Positions 1-7,283 of a stretch of DNA of 25,046 nucleotides are shown one piece after another. The stretch is taken from the NCBI GenBank assembly GCA_018819165.1, contig JAHJQP010000014.1, positions 1-25,046 on the forward strand, in the 5' to 3' direction. The stretch is from Pseudomonadota bacterium. GTDB taxonomy: Bacteria > Desulfobacterota > Syntrophia > Syntrophales > UBA5619. Made by a program: the position numbers and the translations under genes. Position 1 is the first letter of the stretch; every line of letters starts with the position of its first letter. The notes under the pieces are model-generated. The model ran no database searches, was not told the origin of the DNA, and saw only the letters and a program-made list of their open reading frames with translations.

Positions 1-211
1 CTTGCTTCAGGCCGGTTATCCGATTGCCGTGATTCCCCCTGTATTGAGGCGGGAGTATCTGAACAGCCTAAACATGATCCACCGTGGAAATCAAAGGCCC
101 TTCATCAACCTCATTGCCGGGGTCTGCTACGAATCGGCAAAAGAATATCTGAGGCTCTTGGAGGGAAATAAGTTCAACAAATTGGAGGTCTACGAAAATA
201 TGGTCAAATAA
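1..211 (+). CDS. Fic/Doc family protein, C-terminal end (5' truncated by window)
   Basis: Only the last 69 or so codons are present, and the reading frame is open to the window edge, so the true start lies upstream. The visible tail opens with a LLQAGYPIAVIPP-type segment. In Fic proteins this follows the catalytic HPFxxGNGRxxR motif, which would be just outside the window. Fic enzymes transfer AMP or related groups from nucleotides to Ser/Thr/Tyr hydroxyls of target proteins. The end is helical and contains no further motif. A Panacea-domain gene starts 47-116 nt downstream on the same strand, so the two could be functionally linked, because Fic toxins are among the partners known for Panacea antitoxins. 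The family call rests on recognising the conserved tail only; the catalytic loop cannot be checked here. Confidence 0.7.
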   Translation, partial: LLQAGYPIAVIPPVLRREYLNSLNMIHRGNQRPFINLIAGVCYESAKEYLRLLEGNKFNKLEVYENMVK

Positions 212-221
212 GGATTGAACC

Positions 222-248
222 TTGTCAATGTAACCCGTTTGCTATACA
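222..248 (+). promoter_or_regulatory. Possible sigma-70 promoter before the Panacea gene
   Basis: TTGTCA at 222-227 and TATACA at 243-248 are separated by 15 nt, shorter than the preferred 17. If used, transcription would begin near 255. That is too close for the ATG at 259 and would fit the GTG start at 328 better. Confidence 0.25.
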
Positions 249-258
249 GTAAGGCAAA

Positions 259-897
259 ATGAATCGAGGTGAACAAAATGGCAAGGACAGCGCAAATCAA
301 CTCCCGAACGGAAAAGGGGTGATTGTTGTGATCGAATCTGAAAAAATCATTCAAGCCTTATGTTACGTTCTTCAGAAAGTCAAAAGGGCTGATAAAATCA
401 AGCTTGTTAAATTGCTGTACCTTGCGGACAAGTATCATGCGCTACGTTACGGCCGCACGGTGACAGGTGATGAATATTGGGCCATGGACTATGGGCCGGT
501 CGGTTCGACTGCCAAGGACCTGCTGAGTTTGGACAAGAAAATGCTTTCGCGGGAATATAAGCTCGTCAGCAGGCTCCTGAAAAAAGCAAGCGAACATAAT
601 TTCGTCGTGGGCGGATCATGTACGGAAGATGATCTGGAGCTGTTGTCCGAGACGGACCGGGAAGCAATCAATTTTGTAACCGAACGGTTTGGCCGCATGT
701 CATCTCGGGAGCTTATTGCTTATACTCATAAATACCCTGAATGGGCTCAACATGAAGAACTGTTTGCCAGTAGAACCACAAAAAGGCAACGGATAGAAAC
801 AGAGGAACTTCTTTCCTTCCTGGATGACGATTGCATGGCCGTTTCTGAAGAGCATCTGGAGACCTCCAGGCAGCTTATTACGGGAACCTTCTCGTAG
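259..897 (+). CDS. Panacea / SocA-like antitoxin domain protein (DUF4065)
   Basis: The product carries a Panacea (SocA-type, DUF4065) domain: KLVKLLYLADKYHALRYG, then TGDEYWAMDYGPV, then a charged helical half ending in a WAQHEE region. In the SocAB system of Caulobacter and in later-described Panacea pairs this domain neutralises a neighbouring toxin, so an antitoxin role is inferred from family knowledge. The ATG at 259 gives 212 residues but has a weak ribosome site. A GTG at 328 is preceded by AAAAGGGG at good spacing and starts the protein right at the conserved domain (189 residues), so 328 may be the real start. The stop overlaps the next gene by one base (TAGTG), indicating co-translation with the small downstream partner. 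Alternatively it could serve the Fic protein upstream. Confidence 0.75.
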   Translation: MNRGEQNGKDSANQLPNGKGVIVVIESEKIIQALCYVLQKVKRADKIKLVKLLYLADKYHALRYGRTVTGDEYWAMDYGPVGSTAKDLLSLDKKMLSREYKLVSRLLKKASEHNFVVGGSCTEDDLELLSETDREAINFVTERFGRMSSRELIAYTHKYPEWAQHEELFASRTTKRQRIETEELLSFLDDDCMAVSEEHLETSRQLITGTFS

Positions 898-1266
898 TGA
901 TTCCATTTCCTCCTATAGTAGTAATCAATACCATTAGCGATTTCTGCATTTTTTTCTTTCGGGACCGTAACCATCAGGCAGACGCACCGCCACACTTTCA
1001 TGTGGTATTTCCAATAAACGCGGGAACCGGTTTTGTTGTCATCATCATCACCTCCCAAGTCGATTCGCAAAAACGGTACTATCGGAGTATCAGTAGCGAT
1101 GCCCATGATGCTCTCGTACCTGTAAATCGTGACACTTTACCTTTCTGAACCGTGAGAGCATTGTCGATTGCAACCGTGCTGAGTTGCTGACTAAATCAGA
1201 AAAAGCCCGCTGATTTCACCCCGATTAAAAAAGTTGATCAAGGAATTTTTGAAAAGCTTGAAGTAA
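897..1266 (+). pseudogene. Small partner gene of the Panacea antitoxin, broken by two apparent -1 frameshifts
   Basis: A GTG start overlaps the Panacea stop by one base. The first frame reads 83 residues and stops at 1146-1148. Protein-like sequence continues without a gap in two other frames: from 1142 (FLNRESIVDCNRAELLTKSE) and from 1201 (KSPLISPRLKKLIKEFL) to a TAA at 1264-1266. Adding one T to the run at 1142-1144 and one A to the run at 1200-1204 would fuse all three into a single protein of about 123 residues. The N-terminal part contains an FFRDR...DAPPHFH segment and a hydrophobic strand FVVIIITSQV. I do not recognise a named catalytic fold. Its position suggests it is the toxin or partner of the preceding antitoxin. 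Either the gene is decaying or the homopolymers were mis-called in sequencing. Confidence 0.65.
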
Positions 1267-1313
1267 AAAGCTACGCAGCACTGACCGCAGATTCAATAAA
1301 TCTTCTTCCCCGT

Positions 1314-1339
1314 GGGGGCCTCATCGGCCCCCTCTTTTT
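1314..1339 (+). terminator. Rho-independent terminator of the Panacea locus
   Basis: A perfect 7-bp GC stem (GGGGGCC at 1314-1320 with GGCCCCC at 1326-1332) encloses a 5-nt loop and is followed by TCTTTTT. The T-run lies on the plus side only, so it terminates the antitoxin/partner transcript. Confidence 0.85.
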
Positions 1340-1385
1340 GTCTGTAGGTTGGAAATACGGATGGAAACACTTTTTGACGATATAA

Positions 1386-1417
1386 CAATGGGTTGCGATA
1401 TGCACCACAACCCATTG
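1386..1417 (-). other. 10-bp inverted repeat downstream of tRNA-Glu
   Basis: CAATGGGTTG (1386-1395) and CAACCCATTG (1408-1417) are perfect inverted repeats around a 12-nt loop. They lie about 10 bases past the 3' end of the minus-strand tRNA. It could act as a terminator or processing hairpin, but there is no clean T-run on the minus strand. Confidence 0.4.
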
Positions 1418-1427
1418 ATATTGTTCT

Positions 1428-1502
1428 TGGTAGTCCCACGGGGGCTTGAACCCCGGTTTCCGGCGTGAGAGGCCAGCGTCCTAACCACTAGACGATGGGA
1501 CC
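1428..1502 (-). tRNA. tRNA-Glu (anticodon CUC)
   Basis: Reading the minus strand from 1502 gives a 75-nt cloverleaf. The acceptor is GGTCCCA/TGGGACT (first pair G-U). The D-arm carries TAGTGGTTA. The anticodon stem CTGGC/GCCGG has loop CTCTCAC, so the anticodon is CTC (Glu, codon GAG). The T-arm is CGGGG-TTCAAGC-CCCCG and the CCA tail is encoded. It sits about 90 nt downstream of gltX on the same strand, so the charging enzyme and its substrate tRNA are neighbours and possibly co-transcribed. Confidence 0.95.
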
Positions 1503-1591
1503 CTATCCGGGGGAAAGGAAACACCCCCCAAGGTCATGTTTAACAGGACCTTGCCTTTTAATGAATGGCGCCGTAAATGTCAAGGTTAAAA

Positions 1592-3001
1592 TCAGGCGCC
1601 GGCGCCAATCCGGGCGAGCGCTCTCTCGATCCTCTTGATCACGCGTTCTTTTCCGAGGGTGACCATCACCTCGTCTATTCCGGGGCTGACGGTCTTTCCC
1701 GTCAGGGCGACGCGGAGCGCCTGGGCGATCCATTTGAGCTTCGTCCCCCGCTCCTCGGCAAGGGCACGGAGAAAGGTCTCCAGACCGTCCTTCGTATAGT
1801 CGCCGATGCCGGAAATCCTCTCTACGACGGCCTCCAGATGGCCGCCATACTCCGGCGTAAAAAACTTCGCCGTCGCCTCCGGATCGTATTCCACCTCCTC
1901 CTGGAAGTAGAAGGCGCTCGCATCGGCCATCTCGACGAGGGTCTTGGCCCTCGTCCTGAGATCCGCCGTCACCTTCGAAACGAATCTGCGATCGGAGGCG
2001 TCGAATCCCCTCTTCCCCCAGAAGGGAAGCATCGCCTCCACCAGCTTTTCCTCCGGGTAGGCCATGATGTACTGCTGGTTCAGCCAGAGGAGCTTCTCCG
2101 GGTTGAAGACGGCCGCCGATTTGCCCACCGCCTCCAGGGAAAACTCGCGGACGAGTTCTTCCATCGTAAAGATCTCCTGGTCTCCGTGGGACCAGCCGAG
2201 GCGGACCAGATAATTGACCAGGGCCTCGGGCAGATAGCCCATCTCCTGGTAGGCCATCACCGATGCCGCCCCGTGGCGCTTGCTTAGCCTTGCCTTGTCG
2301 GCGCCCAAGATCATCGGAACGTGGCCAAAGAGGGGGACTTCGTAGCCCAGCGCCTCATAGATCCGGATCTGTTTCGGGGTGTTGTTCACGTGGTCATCCC
2401 CCCGGATGACGTGGGTGATCCCCATCTGGGCATCATCCACAACCACTGCAAAATTGTACGTAGGATAGCCGTCGGCCCTCTCGATGATCAGGTCGTCCAG
2501 CTCTTCGTTGTTGAAGGAGATGTTCCCCTTGATCAGGTCGTGCATGACGGTCACCCCCACCTCGGGGCAGGGGAATCTCACCACCGCATCCGGCGAGCTG
2601 GACAATCCCCTGTTGCGACACGTCCCGTCGTATTTCGGCTTCCGCCCTTCGGCGAGCGCCTTCTTCCGTTTGGCCTCCAGCTCCGAAGGGGAGCAGGTGC
2701 AGTAATAGGCCTTCCCCTCATCGATCAGCTTCTGCACCATCTCCCGATGGATGGCCACCCGCTCGGCCTGAAAGTAGGGGCCCTCGTCCCAGTTCAGGCC
2801 AAGCCAGGTCATGGCGTCGAGGATGGCCTGGGTCGATTCCTCCGTCGAGCGGACCTGGTCGGTATCCTCGACCCTCAGGACGAACGTGCCGCCGTGCCGC
2901 CGCGTGTAAAGCCAGTTGAACAGGGCCGTCCGCGCGCCCCCGATATGGAGAAAACCCGTTGGCGACGGGGCAAAACGCGTTCTTATCTTATCGCTCGCCA
3001 T
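1592..3001 (-). CDS. gltX: Glutamyl-tRNA synthetase (class I)
   Basis: Charges tRNA-Glu with glutamate in the cytoplasm. The 469-residue protein starts MASDKIRTRFAPSPTGFLHIGG, with the PSPTG and HIGG (HIGH-type) signatures in the first 20 residues. The Rossmann catalytic domain carries VEDTDQ. A four-cysteine-type insert region, CTCSPSE, precedes the stem-contact region, and the KMSKS-class motif reads LSKRHGA. The C-terminal anticodon-binding helical domain is complete, and the length is normal for the bacterial enzyme. I start it at the ATG at 2999-3001; a GTG two codons upstream (3005-3007) is an alternative because the AAGGA ribosome site is slightly far from the ATG. A longer open frame reaches 3136 but runs through the promoter and is not conserved-looking. 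Confidence 0.97.
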   Translation of the reverse strand: MASDKIRTRFAPSPTGFLHIGGARTALFNWLYTRRHGGTFVLRVEDTDQVRSTEESTQAILDAMTWLGLNWDEGPYFQAERVAIHREMVQKLIDEGKAYYCTCSPSELEAKRKKALAEGRKPKYDGTCRNRGLSSSPDAVVRFPCPEVGVTVMHDLIKGNISFNNEELDDLIIERADGYPTYNFAVVVDDAQMGITHVIRGDDHVNNTPKQIRIYEALGYEVPLFGHVPMILGADKARLSKRHGAASVMAYQEMGYLPEALVNYLVRLGWSHGDQEIFTMEELVREFSLEAVGKSAAVFNPEKLLWLNQQYIMAYPEEKLVEAMLPFWGKRGFDASDRRFVSKVTADLRTRAKTLVEMADASAFYFQEEVEYDPEATAKFFTPEYGGHLEAVVERISGIGDYTKDGLETFLRALAEERGTKLKWIAQALRVALTGKTVSPGIDEVMVTLGKERVIKRIERALARIGAGA

Positions 3002-3069
3002 CTGCACCCATTTCCTTCTTCTGAAACGGCCTCCCGGAAGCCAGGTTGATGATAAAAGGGATTTTACGC

Positions 3070-3099
3070 CATATAGGACCGCATCCGGCTTTTTGTCAA
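3070..3099 (-). promoter_or_regulatory. Sigma-70-type promoter of gltX
   Basis: On the minus strand a consensus TTGACA (3099-3094) is followed after 18 nt by TATATG (3075-3070), or after 17 nt by CTATAT. The start would fall near 3063, giving a leader of about 60 nt. Confidence 0.6.
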
Positions 3100-3125
3100 G
3101 ACGGATTTCGGACGATAAATTATCC

Positions 3126-3154
3126 TTGACAATCAAGGCGGTTTATAATTTACT
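3126..3154 (+). promoter_or_regulatory. Candidate promoter of the DUF177-rpmF-fab run
   Basis: TTGACA at 3126-3131 pairs at 17-nt spacing with the weak TTTACT at 3149-3154. A perfect TATAAT lies at 3144-3149 but only 12 nt from that -35, which is outside sigma-70 geometry, so which hexamer is used is unclear. This is the only promoter-like stretch before the long plus-strand gene run. Confidence 0.4.
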
Positions 3155-3224
3155 TCAGTCCTTTATACGGCGGCGCCCTGTCTCGGGGAACGGCCGTTTT
3201 CGGCATCGGGAAAGGGACGACGGG

Positions 3225-3749
3225 TTGAAGCTAAGCGTCAGCAAGATCCCTGAAGGGGGGATCAACCTCCAGTTTGAAAAGGATGGGGAATGGTTCCGGG
3301 GACTTCTTCCTGAGTCCGGGCAGTGCGATCTCGTCCTTGACCGGATCGATGTAGCCTGTACCGTCCGGAGGATGAAGGATGCCGTCTTTATGGAGGGAAC
3401 CGCTTCAACCACCATGGATGTGCCCTGCTGCCGCTGTCTGGAGCCGACCCGGATGCCGGTCGGATGCTCATTCAAATATACGTTTGTCCCCCCTCCCTCG
3501 CATCCGCAGGAGGAGTGGGAGCTGAGAGCCGACGATCTGGATTTCGCGTACTACGAAGAGGATACCATCGATCTGGGCTCGGTGATCTTTGAACAGATCA
3601 TGCTGCAGATCCCGATCAAGCCGCTGTGTGCGGATTCCTGCCGGGGGCTGTGTCCCCATTGCGGCATCAATCTGAATACGGCAAGCTGTCGCTGCGAAGC
3701 CGGAACCTTTGAGCAACGGCTTGCAGTGCTGAAGAAATTCAAGATTTAA
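3225..3749 (+). CDS. DUF177 / YceD family protein linked to 50S assembly
   Basis: A 174-residue DUF177 protein. The family is almost always next to rpmF and is connected to 23S rRNA accumulation and ribosome biogenesis. The start is a TTG at 3225 with AAGGGA seven bases upstream, giving MKLSVSKIPEGG, the expected family N-terminus. An upstream extension of the frame crosses the promoter region and is not used. Visible signatures are the C-C-R-C cluster at residues 68-71 and a C-terminal cysteine set at 135, 139, 143, 146, 155 and 157, which resembles a small metal site. The spacing to rpmF is 44 nt, so co-transcription is likely. The molecular role of the protein is not settled. Confidence 0.88.
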   Translation: MKLSVSKIPEGGINLQFEKDGEWFRGLLPESGQCDLVLDRIDVACTVRRMKDAVFMEGTASTTMDVPCCRCLEPTRMPVGCSFKYTFVPPPSHPQEEWELRADDLDFAYYEEDTIDLGSVIFEQIMLQIPIKPLCADSCRGLCPHCGINLNTASCRCEAGTFEQRLAVLKKFKI

Positions 3750-3793
3750 CCTTAGATTAGAAGTGAAAGAGAAAAAAAGAGGGGTCACAAATT

Positions 3794-3979
3794 ATGCCAA
3801 ATCCAATAAAAAGACATTCCAAGTCCCGAAGGAACATGAGAAGGGCCCACGATTTTCTGAGGCCGGTCCTGGCATCCGCGTGTCCAAAATGCCATGAGCC
3901 AAAGCTGCCCCACCACGCCTGCCCCAACTGCGGCACTTACAAGGGGAGGGAAGTCGTCCCGCTCGAAAAGGCCTCCTGA
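3794..3979 (+). CDS. rpmF: 50S ribosomal protein L32
   Basis: A 61-residue protein with the standard L32 opening (MPNPIKRHSKSRR) and a zinc-ribbon CPKC...CPNC pair, so it is the zinc-binding (C+) form. It is a component of the large ribosomal subunit. AGAGGGG precedes the ATG. It lies between DUF177 and fabD. In many bacteria plsX and fabH come next, but here fabD begins only 22 nt after the stop. Confidence 0.97.
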   Translation: MPNPIKRHSKSRRNMRRAHDFLRPVLASACPKCHEPKLPHHACPNCGTYKGREVVPLEKAS

Positions 3980-4001
3980 AGAGCCTGACGGAGAAACGCC
4001 C

Positions 4002-4943
4002 ATGGGCAGATTCGCTCTTGTCTTTCCAGGACAGGGCTCGCAGTACCCCGGCATGGTTCAGGACCTTTACCTGAACTATCAGAGCGTGAGGGATCTTTTC
4101 GCCGAAGCCGGGGATATCTTAGGCCGGGACATGACCTCTCTGTGTTTTGAAGGACCCCGGGAAGCACTCGATTTGACGATCAACACTCAGATTGCCGTTC
4201 TCACGGCTGATCTCGCGGTGTGGCTGGCTTTTTCCGGACGGGCGGCGGCCAAGCCTCTCGTCATGGCAGGACACAGCCTCGGGGAATACGCCGCCCTGCA
4301 TGCGGCCGGCGCCGTCGGTCTCGGCGATGTCCTCTCCCTCGTTAACAAGAGGGCGGTTTATCACCAGGAGGCCGTTCCCGCGGGCGAAGGCGCCATGGCG
4401 GCCATCCTCGGTCTCGCCCGGGAAGAGGTAGAGGCGCTGTGCAGCGAGTTCGACGGCGAAGATCATGTCGCGGCCCTGTCCAGTGACAATGCCCCCGGCC
4501 AGACCGTCATCTCCGGGCATGCGGCTGCCGTCTCGGAGGTGATTGCGGCCGCCGGAAAAAGAGAGGGGGGCAAGGCGGTCCGGCTTCCCATCAGCGTTCC
4601 CTGCCACTGCCGTATCCTGCAGGGGACTGCAGAGCGTTTTGAAGTTGACCTCAGGCAAGTGGAATTCCGGGATTGCATGATCCCCGTGATTCCCAACTGC
4701 GACCCCGCCCTCCTCCATTCCCGGGAACGGACCGGGGAACTGCTGGTCAGACAGATCATCTCTCCCGTCCGCTGGCGGGAGACGATTGAGAGAATGGCCG
4801 CGATGGGCGTCGACACCGTTGTAGAGCTCGGCCCCAAAAAGACGCTTACCGGACTGGTCAAGCGGATCGACCGGCAGCTGCGCTTCTTCAACGTGGAGGA
4901 CGGCGCTTCGCTGGAAAAGACTCTGGCGGCATTGGACGGCTGA
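4002..4943 (+). CDS. fabD: Malonyl-CoA:ACP transacylase
   Basis: Transfers malonyl from CoA to acyl carrier protein, supplying the extender unit for fatty acid elongation. The product has 313 residues, the usual FabD length, with GQGSQ at residues 10-14, the nucleophile motif GHSLGEY with Ser92, and the catalytic His202 in VPCHCR. The ATG at 4002 has GGAG eight bases upstream and gives the expected MGRFALVFPGQGSQ start. The same frame is open further upstream, but only over rpmF. fabG follows after 16 nt, and acpP and fabF complete the cluster. Confidence 0.96.
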   Translation: MGRFALVFPGQGSQYPGMVQDLYLNYQSVRDLFAEAGDILGRDMTSLCFEGPREALDLTINTQIAVLTADLAVWLAFSGRAAAKPLVMAGHSLGEYAALHAAGAVGLGDVLSLVNKRAVYHQEAVPAGEGAMAAILGLAREEVEALCSEFDGEDHVAALSSDNAPGQTVISGHAAAVSEVIAAAGKREGGKAVRLPISVPCHCRILQGTAERFEVDLRQVEFRDCMIPVIPNCDPALLHSRERTGELLVRQIISPVRWRETIERMAAMGVDTVVELGPKKTLTGLVKRIDRQLRFFNVEDGASLEKTLAALDG

Positions 4944-4959
4944 GCGGAAGGACAAGCCA

Positions 4960-5697
4960 ATGCAGGGTAAAACAGCACTGATCACCGGCGGTTCCCGCGG
5001 CATCGGCCGGGCCGTCGCTTTGAGACTGGCCGGAGCGAGCGCCTATGCGGTCATCAATTACGTCCGCAACGATGCGGCCGCCGAAGAGACGCTCCGCCTG
5101 ATCAGGGCGGCAGGAGGCAACGGCGAGATCCGCCGCTTCGACGTCTCCGCTTTCTACGAAACGCAGGAGGCGGTAAACGGGATCGTCGCCGCCCGGGGTC
5201 GTCTCGATATCCTCGTCAACAATGCGGGGACGACCGCAGACGGACTAATCATGCGGGTACAGGAGGAAGACTGGGACCGGCTTATCGACACCAACCTCAA
5301 GGGGGTTTTCAACTGCTGCCGGGCCGTGATCCGGCAGATGATGAAACAGCGCTGGGGGCGGATCATCAATATCGCCTCGGTCGTGGCGGAGGCCGGCAAT
5401 GCCGGACAATCGGCCTACAGCGCCGCCAAGGCGGGCGTCCTCGGTCTGACGAAATCACTCGCCCGGGAGCTGGCAGCGCGGAACATCTGCGTCAACGCCG
5501 TCTCGCCGGGACTTATCGATACGGAAATGATTGCTTCCCTGTCTGAAAAAAGCCTGGAGGAGGTCCTCAAACAGATCCCTCTCGGCCGGACGGGCCGGCC
5601 GGAGGAGGTTGCCGCGGCCGTTGCCTTCCTGGCCTCGGAGGAAGCCGGTTACATCACGGGACAGGTCCTGCGCGTCAACGGGGGTCTTTACATCTGA
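4960..5697 (+). CDS. fabG: 3-oxoacyl-ACP reductase
   Basis: An NADPH-dependent short-chain dehydrogenase (245 residues) for the first reduction of each elongation cycle. The cofactor loop TGGSRGIG is at residues 9-16, NNAG at 87-90, and the catalytic residues are Ser140, Tyr153 and Lys157 (SAYSAAKAG). The C-terminal GGLYI is close to the usual GGMYM end. The ATG is preceded by GGAAGGA. Its place between fabD and acpP fixes the FabG assignment over the many other SDR enzymes. Confidence 0.96.
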   Translation: MQGKTALITGGSRGIGRAVALRLAGASAYAVINYVRNDAAAEETLRLIRAAGGNGEIRRFDVSAFYETQEAVNGIVAARGRLDILVNNAGTTADGLIMRVQEEDWDRLIDTNLKGVFNCCRAVIRQMMKQRWGRIINIASVVAEAGNAGQSAYSAAKAGVLGLTKSLARELAARNICVNAVSPGLIDTEMIASLSEKSLEEVLKQIPLGRTGRPEEVAAAVAFLASEEAGYITGQVLRVNGGLYI

Positions 5698-5761
5698 AGC
5701 CCGGGAAAGAGCGTTCACACCCCTGCCGGAGCAGGGTTTATTCCGTAAGGAGGAAATTTTC

Positions 5762-6010
5762 ATGACACTGGAAGAAAAGATCATCAGCATCATCATGGAA
5801 CAACTGGATGTCACGCGGGAGGAGTGCGTTCCCGATGCCTCGTTCATCGACGATCTCAGGGCCGATTCCCTCGATCTCGTCGAACTGATCATGGAGATGG
5901 AGGAAACTTTCGACGTCCGGATCGCCGACAATGAAATTGAAAAGATCCGCACTATCAAGGATGTGTTCGATTTTATCCGGAGCAAAGGCGTCGCCTGGAA
6001 TGAAGAGTGA
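5762..6010 (+). CDS. acpP: Acyl carrier protein
   Basis: An acidic 82-residue carrier with the phosphopantetheine attachment motif ADSLDLVEL, the serine being residue 36. A strong AAGGAGG site precedes the ATG, as expected for an abundant protein. The frame is open upstream into fabG, but that part is a shadow. It carries the growing acyl chain for FabD, FabG and FabF encoded on either side. The last residues (VAWNEE) differ from the common ACP tail. Confidence 0.95.
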   Translation: MTLEEKIISIIMEQLDVTREECVPDASFIDDLRADSLDLVELIMEMEETFDVRIADNEIEKIRTIKDVFDFIRSKGVAWNEE

Positions 6011-6038
6011 AATGAGTCGCTGAAGGAGGAATATATCG

Positions 6039-7280
6039 TTGAATAGAAGGGTAGTCATCACGGGCATGGGCGCCGTTACGCCGCTCGGCAACACCGTCGC
6101 GGAGACCTGGGAAGGGATCTGCCGGGGAAAGTCCGGTATCGGCAGGATCACCCGCTTTGACTGTACGGCCTTTGAGACGAAAATCGCCGGCGAGCTGAAG
6201 GGTTTTGATCCGCTCCAGTACGTGAATAGAAAGGAGCAGCGCCGCCTGGACGACTTCATTATCTATGCCCTGGCCTCCGCCGAGATGGCAATGGCCGACG
6301 CCGGCCTGGTCATCGGAGCGGGCGAGGCGGAGCGGGCGGGCGTGATCATCGGCTCCTCCATCGGGGGACTGGCCACCATCGAGAAGGAAAAAGAAGCGGT
6401 GCTCCTGGGAGGTCCCCGGAAGATGTCCCCCTTCACCATTCCGGCGGCGCTGGCCAATCTCGCCGCCGGCCATGTCTCGATTCGCTTCGGGGCGAAGGGG
6501 CCGATCAACTGCTGCGTCACTGCCTGCGCCTCGGGTACCTGCGCTATCGGAGATGCAGCGCGGATCATTGCCGGAGGATATGCAGACGTCATGATCGCCG
6601 GGGGGGTGGACGCGGCGGTGACGCCGCTGTGCGTCGCCGGGTTCAACGCCATGCAGGCGATCTCCACGCGCAACGAAGAACCGGAAAAGGCAAGCCGCCC
6701 CTTCGACCGCGACCGCGACGGCTTCGTCATCAGTGAAGGCTGCGGCCTGGTCGTCCTGGAAGCCCTCCCTCGCGCCCTGGAGAAGGGGGCGCGGATCTAC
6801 GGCGAACTCGCCGGCTACGGCTCGACAAGCGACGCCTTTCACATGGCGGCCCCGCCGCCGGGTCATGAAGGCGCCGCCAGGTGCATGCGGGCCGCCCTGC
6901 ATGATGCAGGGATGGACGCCTCCGGGATCGACTACATCAACGCCCACGGAACATCCACCGCCTTAAACGACGCCTACGAGACGGAGGCGATCAAGGCGGT
7001 GTTCGGGGAATACGCGCGAAGGCTCGCCGTCAGCTCGACCAAATCGATGACCGGCCATCTCCTTGGCGCGACCGGCGGCCTGGAGGCGATCCTGGCCCTG
7101 AAGGCGATCGGCGAGGGGATACTCCCGCCGACGATCAACCTGGACCACCCGGATCCCGCCTGCGATCTGGACTACGTTCCCCACCAGGCGAGAAAAATGG
7201 AGATCCGCACCGCCATGTCCAACACCTTCGGTTTCGGTGGGGTGAATGCAGTGCTGATCTTCAGGAAATATGAGAGGTAG
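6039..7280 (+). CDS. fabF: Beta-ketoacyl-ACP synthase II
   Basis: A condensing enzyme that elongates acyl-ACP with malonyl-ACP. At 413 residues it aligns with the E. coli FabF catalytic numbering: Cys163 (TACASGT), His303 (NAHGTSTALND) and His340 (SMTGHLLGATGG). The start is a TTG at 6039 with AAGGAGG eight bases upstream; no ATG gives the MNRRVVITGMG beginning. With no fabH next to it, this is the only condensing enzyme visible in the cluster. rpiB starts 3 nt after its stop. Confidence 0.96.
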   Translation: MNRRVVITGMGAVTPLGNTVAETWEGICRGKSGIGRITRFDCTAFETKIAGELKGFDPLQYVNRKEQRRLDDFIIYALASAEMAMADAGLVIGAGEAERAGVIIGSSIGGLATIEKEKEAVLLGGPRKMSPFTIPAALANLAAGHVSIRFGAKGPINCCVTACASGTCAIGDAARIIAGGYADVMIAGGVDAAVTPLCVAGFNAMQAISTRNEEPEKASRPFDRDRDGFVISEGCGLVVLEALPRALEKGARIYGELAGYGSTSDAFHMAAPPPGHEGAARCMRAALHDAGMDASGIDYINAHGTSTALNDAYETEAIKAVFGEYARRLAVSSTKSMTGHLLGATGGLEAILALKAIGEGILPPTINLDHPDPACDLDYVPHQARKMEIRTAMSNTFGFGGVNAVLIFRKYER

Positions 7281-7283
7281 AGT

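Noticed and set aside
1529..1560. CAAGGTC/GACCTTG inverted repeat between gltX and tRNA-Glu
   Set aside because: No T-run on the minus strand where a terminator would be needed, and there is no plus-strand gene to terminate.
3002..3136. N-terminal extension of gltX
   Set aside because: It overlaps the promoter hexamers and precedes the conserved MASDKIRTRFAPSPTG start.
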